Assembly: GCA_001698425.1 (NCBI GenBank)
Contig: MBRE01000078.1
Coordinates: forward strand, 25,929-89,928
Length of the DNA: 64,000 nt
From: Oscillatoriales cyanobacterium USR001
Lineage (GTDB): Bacteria > Cyanobacteriota > Cyanobacteriia > Cyanobacteriales > Microcoleaceae
Direction of reading: 5' to 3'
This document shows, piece after piece, positions 8,830-17,682 of the stretch (the first letter of the stretch is position 1; the number at the start of each line of letters is the position of its first letter). Under the pieces are notes generated by a model. It was not told the DNA's origin, did not search any database, and was given only the letters and a program-made list of their open reading frames with translations. The translations under genes and the position numbers were made by a program.

Positions 8830-9130
8830 ATGCAACCCTATTCAATAGATTTTAGGCAAAAAATAATAGAAGTCAGAGAACAAGAAAATATCTCAAAGTG
8901 AACAATTAGTGACTTTAGTAGAAATTATTGAAGAGCATAATGATGCAACTTTAGAAGAATTAACTGAACTGGTTGAGGAAAAAACTGAAATAAAGGTAAG
9001 TAGAGCGATGATGGGAAGAATCAGCAATCGACTCAATTATAGTTTCAAAAAAAAACACTCTATGCGGCCGAGAAAACCAGCGATCGCGTAGAAGAAGACC
9101 AGAGAACACTAGAGAATTTATATCGAGAAA
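8830..9130 (+). pseudogene. Decayed IS630 family transposase
   Basis: The relic starts MQPYSIDFRQKIIEVREQEN, the usual IS630 transposase N-terminus, and stops at 8901. Homology resumes at 8909 with LVEIIEEHNDATLEELTELV and ISNRLNYSFKKK, so the helix-turn-helix core between them has been deleted. A second frameshift near the A-run at 9048-9056 sends the frame to a stop at 9091, while the +1 frame still reads TLYAAEKTSDRVEEDQ, the expected continuation. The DDE catalytic half is absent. It is non-autonomous and old. Confidence 0.85.
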
Positions 9131-9198
9131 ACGGTTAAAACATAAGGATTTTGTATCAAATATCTGGGTGAGTCCGCTGTCTAACCAACCTAACGTGG

Positions 9199-9276
9199 GG
9201 ACACGGCGAAGCATTGGCCAACAGACATTTCCATGATAATTCCCATATTGTCGCCGCCAATGCTTCGCCCCTACAA
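9199..9276. repeat. Palindromic element, GCGAAGCATTGG ends
   Basis: GGCGAAGCATTGGC at the left pairs with GCCAATGCTTCGCC at the right, enclosing a partly self-complementary middle. It shares the GGGCGAAGCATT terminus with copies at 5.4 and 29.3 kb but not their interior. Confidence 0.7.
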
Positions 9277-9299
9277 AATTTCGCCTCATCAATTATGTT

Positions 9300-9693
9300 G
9301 TCAGCCTTAACTGAACCTTATTGCTCCATATCTCTCAAAAGCCATCCAGGGAACCACTTGGCGAAGTGTCAACTCTAAGAAAGTGTAGCCACCTCCCATC
9401 AATAGGTACATTGTCCTACCTCTGGGATAGCTTGAATTACCGATCTAGCAAGGGTTTGAGATAATAAAACTCAACTTTCAAAGGGTGAAGAGAGAGATAA
9501 CGGCAAACTGCCAAACTTAGTAACTTCAGAGAGTGGAACATCGACATCACTGTTATTTTGTGTAGTTTCCTATATTCAAGGTGTAGAGAGTTGAATCAGG
9601 GAAGCGGCTAAAACCCGATAGCAAACCAGCATTTCACTCTTTATCAATCTTCTATCTTTTCCACACTATTCAGTGCATTACCAGAGGTAAATT
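9300..9693 (+). other. Long leader upstream of the hetZ-like gene
   Basis: Nearly 400 bases hold no coding frame. The gene start is preceded by AGAGG about 6 bases from the ATG. Long regulatory leaders are typical of hetZ-family genes, but I recognise no specific operator or promoter here. Confidence 0.35.
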
Positions 9694-10968
9694 ATGTCTG
9701 TCAAATTTGCTAACTCCCAAACCGCCAAAAATTCCCAAGTTTCTTCCATGTTGACTGCTGTTGAAGAGGTTGCACCTCTAAATTACTCCGATCGCGCTAC
9801 TGAAGCGAGTTCTCAGTTTGGTTTTGATACTATTACTCTTGCTGATTTGATGGTTAAAGAATTGCAAGCAGGAATGAAATCGAGTAGCAGAAGCGTTCAA
9901 GCGGTAGCTATGCGAATTGCTTTAGAAGTAGAAAGGATTTGCCAAAAAAGCGATCGCATTCAAATTTCTGGTGATATTCAATCTTGGCAGTTAACCTTAG
10001 CGCGTCACCGTTTACAAAAGTGCTTAGAATATTACAAATTGGGTTCTAAGCAAGGCCGGGTTGAGCTACACTCTCATTTAGCTGCCATGATTTACCGTCA
10101 TGTTGCGTCTTTCCGGGCTAACTTAAATTTCCAAGCTCGTTACAACATGATTGAAGACTTCCTGCAAGGATTCTACATCGAAGCTTTGAGAGCTTTTCGC
10201 CGGGAACACCAACTGGCCGCTGATTACACGCCCCATACTCAGTTAGAATTAGCAGAGTATATGGCTTTTACCGAACAATATGCTAAACGTCAAATCGGTT
10301 TACCAGGACGTTCTCGCCAAAGATTGATTGTACTGCGCGCTCAAGGTTTTGCGAAGGGTCAGCCTCCCGAAACTGCTGTAGATATTGAAATGGCTGTAGA
10401 ATCGGGTAAGGGTGAAGAAGCAGAAGCTCATAGTCGCTCAGCGGCGATGCAGCAAGTACGGGAACAAATGGTTTCTGAGTCGGTCGATCCGGCAGATGCA
10501 GTTTTGCGCGATCGCGTCGTCTCAGAACTGGTAGAATATCTACAATCTCAAGGTCAGTCTGAGTGTGTTGACTACTTGACTTTGAAACTCCAAGACCTTT
10601 CTGCTTCAGAAATCGATCGCATCTTAGGTCTTTCTCCCCGCCAAAGGGATTATCTACAACAACGTTTTAAGTATCATGTAGAAAAATTTGCCCGCAACCA
10701 AAACTGGAAACTGGTACATGAATGGTTGGGTGCTGATTTAGATCAAAAATTGGGGATGACTTCGGTACAGTGGGAAGCTTTCCAGGGGACGCTTTCGGTG
10801 GAACAACGGCAATTGCTAGAAATGAAGCGGAATCAAGAAAGTGATAAGGCGATCGCCTCCGCTCTCAACTGTACAGCCAAACAAGTACAAAAACGTTGGG
10901 CCCAACTGCTGGATATGGCTGCAATTTGCCGCAATAGTAGCACGACCGTTGTGGGTAATGTGAAATGA
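9694..10968 (+). CDS. hetZ: HetZ-family regulator
   Basis: The 424-residue protein matches my memory of Anabaena HetZ, a DNA-binding regulator acting early in heterocyst differentiation. Characteristic stretches are KCLEYYKLGSKQGRVELHS, MIEDFLQGFYIEALRAFRRE, QLELAEYMAFTEQYAKRQI and LSPRQRDYLQQRFKYHVEKF; the last looks like a sigma-region-4-like helix-turn-helix. The C-terminus (DKAIASALNCTAKQVQKRW) also looks like a helix-turn-helix. HetZ homologues occur in filamentous cyanobacteria with and without heterocysts, so this does not prove heterocyst formation. No patU or hetP lies next to it. The name rests on recalled similarity, so the call is strong for family and moderate for orthology. Confidence 0.8.
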   Translation: MSVKFANSQTAKNSQVSSMLTAVEEVAPLNYSDRATEASSQFGFDTITLADLMVKELQAGMKSSSRSVQAVAMRIALEVERICQKSDRIQISGDIQSWQLTLARHRLQKCLEYYKLGSKQGRVELHSHLAAMIYRHVASFRANLNFQARYNMIEDFLQGFYIEALRAFRREHQLAADYTPHTQLELAEYMAFTEQYAKRQIGLPGRSRQRLIVLRAQGFAKGQPPETAVDIEMAVESGKGEEAEAHSRSAAMQQVREQMVSESVDPADAVLRDRVVSELVEYLQSQGQSECVDYLTLKLQDLSASEIDRILGLSPRQRDYLQQRFKYHVEKFARNQNWKLVHEWLGADLDQKLGMTSVQWEAFQGTLSVEQRQLLEMKRNQESDKAIASALNCTAKQVQKRWAQLLDMAAICRNSSTTVVGNVK

Positions 10969-11001
10969 GTCCAGCCATTTTGTTTGACCCACCCAAACGA
11001 G

Positions 11002-11026
11002 GGCGGGATCTCCCCGCCTTCTTCTT
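11002..11026 (+). terminator. Probable Rho-independent terminator of hetZ-like gene
   Basis: A GC-rich stem (GGCGGG / CCCGCC with a short loop) about 35 bases after the stop is followed by a T-rich TTCTTCTTT run. Stem strength and spacing suit a terminator. Confidence 0.6.
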
Positions 11027-11055
11027 TGCTACAGCATTAAAAGAAATCTGAATAG

Positions 11056-11850
11056 CTAAAAACGCAATTGTTGCGCTTCTGAGAGAGGGCTGACTTGAGA
11101 GCCACCGAAAACTACAGGTTTATCCTGGTTAGCAGCTACTGTCCGACCATTTAGATCGACAGCCCAAACTGACCAAACGCGATCGCCAAGATCGCCAGCA
11201 CGGAATAGCACTTCGTCAGGATAAGACTGACTCCAGCCCAAGAGTATAGCATGAGAGTATAAACTTGAAACGGGAGCAATAGTATGGGCGCGATGCTTTT
11301 TTGTGTCCCAAATTAGCGCATAATCGGTCATATCTGACGTACCGAAAATCCCCTCAAATTCTCTGGCTAGAATGCGATCGCCAGTATTATTCCAAGAGAC
11401 AGGAATCAAAATCGCCATTGTTCCCGCTATATTTGACTCTTCGGAAGCATAAAACTGATGCTTCGCTATTGGCGAAGAAGCTGTCACAGTTTGTAAATCT
11501 CCCGTCGACAGATTTTCCACAAACATTACACTGCTAGTGCGGCAGTAGTATAACTCTCGTTGCACTTGCAACTCAACACAAGTATAAGCCGCATACTCTC
11601 CATTACTGGAAATCAAAGAGGGGCTACGGTAGTAGCGCACACCAGAACCTAAAGTTGAACTAAGTTCAGCGTGGGTAGCTAAAATCCATTCCCAAGGGAT
11701 GGGATGGGGACTATTTAAAGGGTCGATTTGCACCGTTGGTTTAATCATGGTAGGTTCACCGAGAAAATATTTATGAACACTTAGAGCCGATGCTGAATGT
11801 GGGGGAAAGACAAGCGTAAATGTAGTATCGGTCAAAGCGAGTAGCTGCAA
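11056..11850 (-). CDS. Conserved cyanobacterial protein of unknown function, beta-propeller-like
   Basis: I do not recognise a named family. The 264-residue protein is rich in short beta-strand patterns such as SSNGEYAAYTCVELQV, SWNNTGDRILAREF and YALIWDTKKHR, which resemble TolB/WD-type blades. It has no signal peptide or membrane segment. The start is uncertain: the frame opens at TTG 11850 just after an in-frame TGA, and an internal ATG at 11748 would give 230 residues. The upstream residues (LALTDTTFTLVFPPHSA) look protein-like, so the longer form is kept. It is convergent with the hetZ-like gene. Confidence 0.7.
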   Translation of the reverse strand: MQLLALTDTTFTLVFPPHSASALSVHKYFLGEPTMIKPTVQIDPLNSPHPIPWEWILATHAELSSTLGSGVRYYRSPSLISSNGEYAAYTCVELQVQRELYYCRTSSVMFVENLSTGDLQTVTASSPIAKHQFYASEESNIAGTMAILIPVSWNNTGDRILAREFEGIFGTSDMTDYALIWDTKKHRAHTIAPVSSLYSHAILLGWSQSYPDEVLFRAGDLGDRVWSVWAVDLNGRTVAANQDKPVVFGGSQVSPLSEAQQLRF

Positions 11851-12295
11851 ACTGGTAATCTCGGAAGCTCAGAACGAATTTAGTAGCAAGCCGAATCAAC
11901 CTGGTTAGAGGCTTCAATGTTCTGATGGCCTAAGACCTTTGAACATTTGAGCGATTCGGTTGTGAGACGGCAAATTGAACACTGAAGATCCCAAATAGTG
12001 AATATATTATTCTTCTGTATATAACAAGAGTATTGATTTTATGGTACATAAGTTACTGAATTGTTAGAAATATTTAACTTTTTCTAATTTTGGGATTTTT
12101 TTATTACGTTTTTTGGGAGCATGAGGACAATTTAGATTAAAAAATGCAATTACTCTTTACAATTTCAATCCTAGTATGCTACTGCAATTTAACAATTTTT
12201 TAACTTTTGATGTTTCAATGATGACAGCACCTACCCTATAGGGGCGGGCCAGTAAGTCTGCCAGTAAGTTAAGATAGCATCTGAATTGGAATGGT
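11851..12295. other. Intergenic region, nothing recognised
   Basis: About 445 bases separate divergent genes. It is AT-rich with several T-runs and a short direct repeat CCAGTAAGT (12249-12269) just before the OmpA-domain gene. I see no coding frame, RNA gene or clear operator; promoters for both genes presumably lie here. Confidence 0.5.
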
Positions 12296-13252
12296 ATGTG
12301 GACGGAAAAAACAGTGAAATCTTCACCAAAGAAATCTCATCATGCCCAGAATCCTGCCCCTCAGTCGCCGGGAACGGGTTTATTTGTACTGTCGTTGATA
12401 TTTCGACTGCTGCTGCTGGGGGTAGGAAGCGGTTTTGCCTGGACCTTGGGTGTTGGAACTGCACAAATCTATCCTTCTACTGCAACTGAAATGCCGCTAA
12501 GCGAACAACTGCTGCGCCAATTTCAGGATCTTGTTTTAGGTCGGAAACGTCTGTCTGCAAGTCCTAGTCCGATTCTTCCTTCACCAATCCCAAAACCTAC
12601 GAGTTCGCAACTGAGTTCTAAACAAAAGCAAAAGCTGCAAAGGGATTTAAGACAGTTGCAAGGGGAGTTAAATGCACTGATCGGTCGCACGGCGGCACTG
12701 GAGACTCAGTTAGGCAGTAGTAAACCGACAGAAAACTTAGAAAAGCGGTTGGAATTGATATCGCAGGAGTTAGGAACGCAGACATCGGTGGCAGAAGTGA
12801 GTCCTGTGTTGCCTGCTGTGGGTAAGGATAGTAGTCCTATTCCGGGAGTGAATCAGGCAAATCAATCTAGTGAGGGTAAAAGTTCTGTATTTACTGCGGA
12901 GGCATTAATGGTGACTCTTCCTAGTGATGTTTTGTTTGATGCTGGTAGTAGTGTTTTGCGTGTGGGAACGAATGTAATTTTGGATAATTTGATTGCTGAT
13001 TTGAAGAATTATGAGGGGGCGACGGTTCGCATTTCTGGTCATACTGATAATGCTGGGGAAGCGAAGGATAATCAAAATTTGTCGTTTGCTAGGGCGCAGG
13101 CAGTGACTCAATATTTATCGAAGATTCTTGGTGATAAATATCATTGGGTGACGATCGGTTATGGGGGAAGTAACTCGTCGGTGGAAAATACAACGGAGGC
13201 AAATCGGCAACGCAATCGCCGTATTGAAGTTGCTATTTCGCCAATTCGTTAA
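12296..13252 (+). CDS. OmpA-domain cell-envelope protein with one membrane anchor
   Basis: The 318-residue protein has a basic N-terminus, one hydrophobic segment around residues 29-50, a charged coiled-coil around 105-160 and a C-terminal OmpA-like domain from about 205 to 316. The OmpA domain shows SDVLFDAGSSVLR, ISGHTDNAGEAKDNQNLS (the peptidoglycan-contacting region) and ANRQRNRRIEVAI. It probably spans the inner membrane and binds peptidoglycan through its periplasmic end. Partner genes are not nearby. The stop codon runs directly into a heptamer repeat tract. Confidence 0.85.
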   Translation: MWTEKTVKSSPKKSHHAQNPAPQSPGTGLFVLSLIFRLLLLGVGSGFAWTLGVGTAQIYPSTATEMPLSEQLLRQFQDLVLGRKRLSASPSPILPSPIPKPTSSQLSSKQKQKLQRDLRQLQGELNALIGRTAALETQLGSSKPTENLEKRLELISQELGTQTSVAEVSPVLPAVGKDSSPIPGVNQANQSSEGKSSVFTAEALMVTLPSDVLFDAGSSVLRVGTNVILDNLIADLKNYEGATVRISGHTDNAGEAKDNQNLSFARAQAVTQYLSKILGDKYHWVTIGYGGSNSSVENTTEANRQRNRRIEVAISPIR

Positions 13253-13317
13253 GAAGGAAGAAGGAAGAAGGAAGAAGGAAGAAGGAAGAAGGAAGAAGGA
13301 AGAGGGAAGAGGGAAGG
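13253..13317. repeat. STRR heptamer tract (GGAAGAA), copy 1
   Basis: About nine tandem GGAAGAA/GGAAGAG units follow the OmpA-domain gene immediately. Short open frames that read through it are repeat artefacts. Confidence 0.95.
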
Positions 13318-13335
13318 GAGATATTGCAGTCAACC

Positions 13336-13391
13336 GATCGTCAACAGTTAACAGTTAACAAATAACAAATAACAAATAACAAATAACAAAT
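13336..13391. repeat. STRR tract (AGTTAAC then AAATAAC) abutting fmt
   Basis: AGTTAAC heptamers give way to four AAATAAC heptamers that end right at the fmt start codon. There is no room for a normal ribosome-binding site, so translation of fmt starts from a repeat-derived leader. Confidence 0.9.
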
Positions 13392-13392
13392 T

Positions 13393-14397
13393 ATGAAAAT
13401 TGTTTTTTTTGGTACGCCACAATTTGCGGTTCCCAGTTTAGAAAATTTGTTAAATCATCCAGATTTTGAGGTGATGGGGGTTGTAACTCAACCGGATAAG
13501 CGTCGAGGAAGGGGGAATCAATTAATGCCTTCTCCTGTTAAAACTACTGCGATCGCGCATCATCTTCCAGTTTGGCAACCGCTACGAATTAAAAAAGATA
13601 CGGAAACTTTATCTTTACTTAAAGCAACAGAAGCAGATGTGTTTGTGGTTGTGGCTTATGGTCAGATTCTTTCTCAAGAAATTTTGGATATGCCGTCTTT
13701 GGGTTGTATCAATGTTCATGGTTCAATTTTACCAAAGTATCGGGGTGCTGCACCGATTCAGTGGTGTCTTTATTATGGGGAAAAGGAAACGGGAATTACG
13801 ACAATGTTAATGGATGCGGGGATGGATACGGGGGCAATGTTGCTGAAATCTTTGGCGGGAATTACTCTTTTAGATAATGCAGAATCTCTGGGAGAAAGGT
13901 TATCGGAATTGGGGGCTGATTTATTAATTGAATCTTTGGTAAAATTAGGGCGAGGGGAGGTGGAAGCAATACCGCAAGATGCGGTTGAGGCGACTTATGC
14001 GCCATTGATTAAAAATCCCGATTATGTGTTGGATTGGTCAAGGAGTGCGATCGCGCTACACAATCAAATTAGAGGATTTTTTCCTGACTGTGTTACTAAT
14101 TTTCGCGGCAATTCTGTAAAAATTATTGCGACTGCTCCTCTTGGTTCTGAATACTGGTTAAAATTGCCACCAGATTTGCGGCGTTTAGAGCAAGATTGGT
14201 TAACTTTATCTGAGCTTTCTGGAAAGTGTGGGGAAGTGGTAAAAGTTGTGAAGAATTTAGGGCCGATCGTGCAAACTGGTGAGGGTTTATTGTTGTTGCG
14301 CGAGGTGCAATTGGCGGGGAAAAAGGTGCAGTCTGGATGGGATTTTGCAAATGGAAGTCGATTGATTGTTGGGGAGGTTTTGGGTATGATGGCATGA
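13393..14397 (+). CDS. fmt: Methionyl-tRNA formyltransferase
   Basis: Fmt formylates initiator Met-tRNA using 10-formyltetrahydrofolate. The 334-residue protein has the normal length. It shows the N-terminal [17 protein letters not shown], the catalytic [19 protein letters not shown] region (Asn and His), and [10 protein letters not shown] with the catalytic Asp, followed by the C-terminal tRNA-binding barrel from about residue 210. No def gene is adjacent. Confidence 0.97.
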   Translation: MKIVFFGTPQFAVPSLENLLNHPDFEVMGVVTQPDKRRGRGNQLMPSPVKTTAIAHHLPVWQPLRIKKDTETLSLLKATEADVFVVVAYGQILSQEILDMPSLGCINVHGSILPKYRGAAPIQWCLYYGEKETGITTMLMDAGMDTGAMLLKSLAGITLLDNAESLGERLSELGADLLIESLVKLGRGEVEAIPQDAVEATYAPLIKNPDYVLDWSRSAIALHNQIRGFFPDCVTNFRGNSVKIIATAPLGSEYWLKLPPDLRRLEQDWLTLSELSGKCGEVVKVVKNLGPIVQTGEGLLLLREVQLAGKKVQSGWDFANGSRLIVGEVLGMMA

Positions 14398-14493
14398 ACC
14401 ACAAAGGCACAAAGGCACAAAGTTGTTATTAAGTAAATAATTTAAGAGGTTAAGCTGTTATTTCTTGTAGTATTATCTAAGCGATCGAGCCAA

Positions 14494-14847
14494 TCAAAAC
14501 TTTGCGTAAAAGTGACAACCATCACAAGGTCCATCGGGATTAACCGCACAACGAATGAGTTCCGATCGCGCATTATAACGACAATTTGCATCCCCTATCA
14601 CCCATCGCCCATCAATAAAAGTCTTTTCCGTAGGCCGCTGTGCAGACTGAACATACAAATCAATTTTTTGTAAACAATAACGCCCCGATTTTAATTGATA
14701 GCGATGACGGCGCTCTAAAACAGTGTATGTTTGACCTGCTAAATCGAGATAATTTCCCGGTTGTGGTGTCCAATCTAACTGAAAATTTCCCAAAGATTTG
14801 TGCGGATTAGTAAGAATCACCTCTGTTGGTAAAGTCTCTTGTTTCAT
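14494..14847 (-). CDS. DUF6464-like conserved cyanobacterial protein
   Basis: This 117-residue soluble protein begins MKQETLPTEVILTNPHKSLG. Its C-terminus has a cysteine pattern (NCRYNARSELIRCAVNPDG then PCDGCHFY), suggesting metal or redox binding. I recall such proteins annotated as DUF6464 in cyanobacteria; function is unknown. The frame is complete and convergent with fmt. Confidence 0.75.
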   Translation of the reverse strand: MKQETLPTEVILTNPHKSLGNFQLDWTPQPGNYLDLAGQTYTVLERRHRYQLKSGRYCLQKIDLYVQSAQRPTEKTFIDGRWVIGDANCRYNARSELIRCAVNPDGPCDGCHFYAKF

Positions 14848-14888
14848 TTGCTATTTATTGTTAAATCATAGTATGCTTGCATTATAAC

Positions 14889-15043
14889 TTATTCTCCTTG
14901 TAGATAGTGTATCCAAGTTTCAATATTTCTTCGGGGTACAAACACCGCTATTTTTTCATCTAATTGACGTTTAGCTTGAGAGTCAGCTTCAAGCTCTAAA
15001 TCTATAGGCATCGAAAGTTGTCGATATAAATTCGTTTAAGCAT
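14889..15043 (-). pseudogene. Deletion scar of an AAA ATPase gene and its partner
   Basis: Starting at ATG 15043 the minus strand reads MLKRIYIDNFRCL and then a stop. This is the usual first 13 residues of RecF/OLD-like AAA ATPases. In a second frame, the sequence runs on from there with PIDLELEADSQAKRQLDEKI and FVPRRNIETWIHYLQGE to a stop at 14889. I recall the RNIETWIHYL end from small proteins encoded beside such ATPases. The middle of both genes is gone. I infer a single large deletion that joined the start of the first gene to the end of the second. Confidence 0.65.
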
Positions 15044-15098
15044 ACAATTTATCCTCTTCTTTTTCTCTAATTGCTGTTTCTATCTCCAAATTATCACA

Positions 15099-16649
15099 TT
15101 AATGACCGGCCATACAATGACCTATTTCGTGAATATCGGCATCTGCGATCGCGCTCTCATAAACAATTTTCCCACCATAAATCACCAAAATTCTGTCAGC
15201 TAATTTTAACAATTCATCCAAATCTTCGCTAACTAATAATACAGCAACACCTTCATTTCTAGCCACCACTAACTGAGAGTGAATATAGTCAACCGCTGCA
15301 AAATCTAAACCAAAACAGGGATTAGCCGCTATTAGCAAACTAATATTATGATTTGACAGTTCCCTTGCCAACACAGTCCGCTGCACATTGCCACCAGAAA
15401 GGTGACTAATAGGCGTATCTACCGAAGGAGTTTTTACAGAAAACTTCTCAATTAAACCAATTGCAGCTAATCGAATTGCCTGCCAAATTAGTAACCAATT
15501 ACCTTTTGCCATCGGTGGGCGATCGAACTTTCGTAAAGCCATATTTTCCCCAACACTCATTTGAGGAACACAAGCATTTTTTAGAGGCTCTTCAGGAAGA
15601 CAAAAAACGCGATGTTTTAATATTTCTTGGCGCGTTGCTTTATAAACTTCCCCACAGATAATTAATTGTCCAGAAGTCGCGATTCTTTGGCCAGCTAACA
15701 CCTCTATTAATTCTCGCTGACCATTGCCAGAAACACCAGCAATCCCCACAATTTCCCCACTATGAACTGTTAGATTTATACCTTTAATTACCTCCAATCC
15801 ATTGTCACCATTCGCCCAAATTTGGTTGATTTTTAAAATAGCTTCTCCCACAGGGTCAGCACTTTTTTCTGTTTGGGTAAAAATATGTTCTTCCCCCAAC
15901 ATCATCTTCGCCATTTCTGAAGTAGATAATTCTTTAACTAAACCATTTCCCACAATTTTTCCCCGCCGCAAAACCGTCACTTCATCAGCAAATGATCTTA
16001 CATCGCCGAATTTATGGGTAATTAGTAATACGCTTAAAAGTCCATCATTAACTTGTTGTTTCAGTAAGCCTAAAACTTCATCAGCTTCGTCTGGAGTGAG
16101 TACCGATGTCGGTTCATCTAGGATTAGAAAGCGATTTTTTAGGTACAGTTGTTTCAGAATTTCTACTTTTTGTTTTTCTCCTGCTGCTAGTTGATTTGCG
16201 GGTTTAGATAAATCAACTTTAAAGGGTGCTGTTTCGAGAAAAGCTGCTAATTTTTCATTTTCCAATTTCCAGTTAATTATGTTAGGAGTATCAGGGAGTG
16301 TTAACACTAAATTTTCTGCTATTGTCATCGATGGAATTAAAGTAAAATGTTGATATACCATGCCAATACTGCATTTATAGGCATCATAAGGACTGGTGAT
16401 GGTACGCGGTTCACCATTAATAATAATCTCTCCACTGTCAGCAGTATAAAATCCCATCAGGCATTTTACCAGCGTACTTTTACCTGCACCGTTTTCGCCT
16501 AGTAAGGCGTGAAATCTTCCTGGTTTTAAGTGCATTGAAACTTGGTCGATCGCTTTTATCGATCCAATTTTTTTAGTTATATTTACCAATTGAATATCGG
16601 GAGGATGGGAAATATTTAAGTTTTGATTATTCAGCTTTGAATTTGGCAT
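15099..16649 (-). CDS. BMP-type nucleoside ABC importer, double ATPase subunit
   Basis: The 516-residue protein has two ABC domains in tandem, as in the NupO/RbsA group. The first has Walker A GENGAGKST, signature LAAGEKQKVEI and Walker B FLILDEPTS. The second has a degenerate P-loop (GVSGNGQREL), signature LSGGNVQRTVLAREL and a Walker B-like LLIAANPCFGLD without the usual Glu. Asymmetry of this kind is normal for the family. It is the last gene of a four-gene minus-strand operon and energises uptake through the two permeases upstream. It starts at ATG 16649, 34 bases after the preceding gene. Confidence 0.92.
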   Translation of the reverse strand: MPNSKLNNQNLNISHPPDIQLVNITKKIGSIKAIDQVSMHLKPGRFHALLGENGAGKSTLVKCLMGFYTADSGEIIINGEPRTITSPYDAYKCSIGMVYQHFTLIPSMTIAENLVLTLPDTPNIINWKLENEKLAAFLETAPFKVDLSKPANQLAAGEKQKVEILKQLYLKNRFLILDEPTSVLTPDEADEVLGLLKQQVNDGLLSVLLITHKFGDVRSFADEVTVLRRGKIVGNGLVKELSTSEMAKMMLGEEHIFTQTEKSADPVGEAILKINQIWANGDNGLEVIKGINLTVHSGEIVGIAGVSGNGQRELIEVLAGQRIATSGQLIICGEVYKATRQEILKHRVFCLPEEPLKNACVPQMSVGENMALRKFDRPPMAKGNWLLIWQAIRLAAIGLIEKFSVKTPSVDTPISHLSGGNVQRTVLARELSNHNISLLIAANPCFGLDFAAVDYIHSQLVVARNEGVAVLLVSEDLDELLKLADRILVIYGGKIVYESAIADADIHEIGHCMAGH

Positions 16650-16683
16650 ATCTAGGATTTAAAAATCATATTTACACAAATAA

Positions 16684-17616
16684 TTACGGATCGTTATCAG
16701 CACCTAAAGCACCGGGAGAAGCAATTAAGTTACGAGTTGGGGAACAGGTAAAAATCATTACTGCCAGTGTTAAAATATAAGGTAAAGCATTAAATAAGTA
16801 GTAGTAAGAATCTACTCCTACGGATTGCAAAGCTGGTCCAATTGCTTGTGTTCCACCAAATAATAAAGCAGCGTATAAACACTGTACAGGATGCCAACGG
16901 GCAAAAATTACTAAGGCAACAGCCATTAATCCTTGACCGCTAGAAATCTTTTCATTCCAACTACCAGGATAATAAAGAGATAAGTAAGCACCCCCAATTC
17001 CTGCTAGGAAACTCCCCAATATAATGCAAATACTCCGCACTAATTTTACAGGGATTCCCATTGCTTTAGCAGCGGTGGGATTGTCGCCAACGGCGCGGAC
17101 AAATAACCCCCAACGAGTTGATTGAAAAAACCATTGCATTGCGGGTGCAATGGCAATTCCTAAGAGGAATAATGGGCTAATTTTTAGGGCCGATTGTAGA
17201 GCGGGTTGATTGCTCCAAGCGCCTAATTGTATGGCTGGTAATTGAGGGGCGACTGGTTGAATAAAGGCTTTACCAAAAAAGAAGGCTAAACCACTACCAA
17301 AGATAATCATAGCAATGCCAACTGCAACATCATTGACTTTAGGAAGTTGCACTAACCAAGCGTGAATTGCTCCTAAGAACATACCAGAAATTCCGGCGGC
17401 TAAAACTCCTAACCAGGGTGAGTTAGTAAGGTATGATACTGCATAGGCAGTCATAGCTCCCATTAATAATGTTCCTTCTAAACCCAGGTTAATTTTACCA
17501 CTTTTTTCGGTGAGGCATTCACCGAGACTTACAAATAAAAATGGTGCGCTTCCTCGAAGTGTGCCGGCGATAATTGCTAGGGGTATTCCCCATAATCCTA
17601 AAGCTTCTGTTGACAT
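16684..17616 (-). CDS. BMP-type nucleoside ABC importer, permease 2
   Basis: This 310-residue inner-membrane permease has about eight to nine hydrophobic segments and the family stretch GECLTEKSGKINLGLEGTLL. It corresponds to the shorter NupQ/YufQ-type subunit and pairs with the 361-residue permease encoded just upstream. Substrate is inferred from family as nucleosides or related compounds. Confidence 0.92.
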   Translation of the reverse strand: MSTEALGLWGIPLAIIAGTLRGSAPFLFVSLGECLTEKSGKINLGLEGTLLMGAMTAYAVSYLTNSPWLGVLAAGISGMFLGAIHAWLVQLPKVNDVAVGIAMIIFGSGLAFFFGKAFIQPVAPQLPAIQLGAWSNQPALQSALKISPLFLLGIAIAPAMQWFFQSTRWGLFVRAVGDNPTAAKAMGIPVKLVRSICIILGSFLAGIGGAYLSLYYPGSWNEKISSGQGLMAVALVIFARWHPVQCLYAALLFGGTQAIGPALQSVGVDSYYYLFNALPYILTLAVMIFTCSPTRNLIASPGALGADNDP

Positions 17617-17627
17617 AATTTGGTTAT

Positions 17628-17682
17628 TTGTTATTGGTTATTTGTTAACTGTTATTTGTTAACTGTTATTTGTTAACTGTCA
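17628..17682. repeat. STRR heptamer tract (GTTAACT/GTTATTT) inside importer operon
   Basis: Alternating TTGTTAACTGTTATT heptamers occupy the permease spacer and run into the stop region of permease 1. They are complementary to the AGTTAAC tracts elsewhere. Confidence 0.85.

Noticed and set aside
9694-10968. Sigma factor
   Set aside because: One C-terminal helix-turn-helix resembles sigma region 4, but there is no region 2, and the overall sequence fits HetZ.
14064-14420. Two minus-strand frames over the 3' end of fmt
   Set aside because: They are antisense shadows of the Fmt C-terminal domain.
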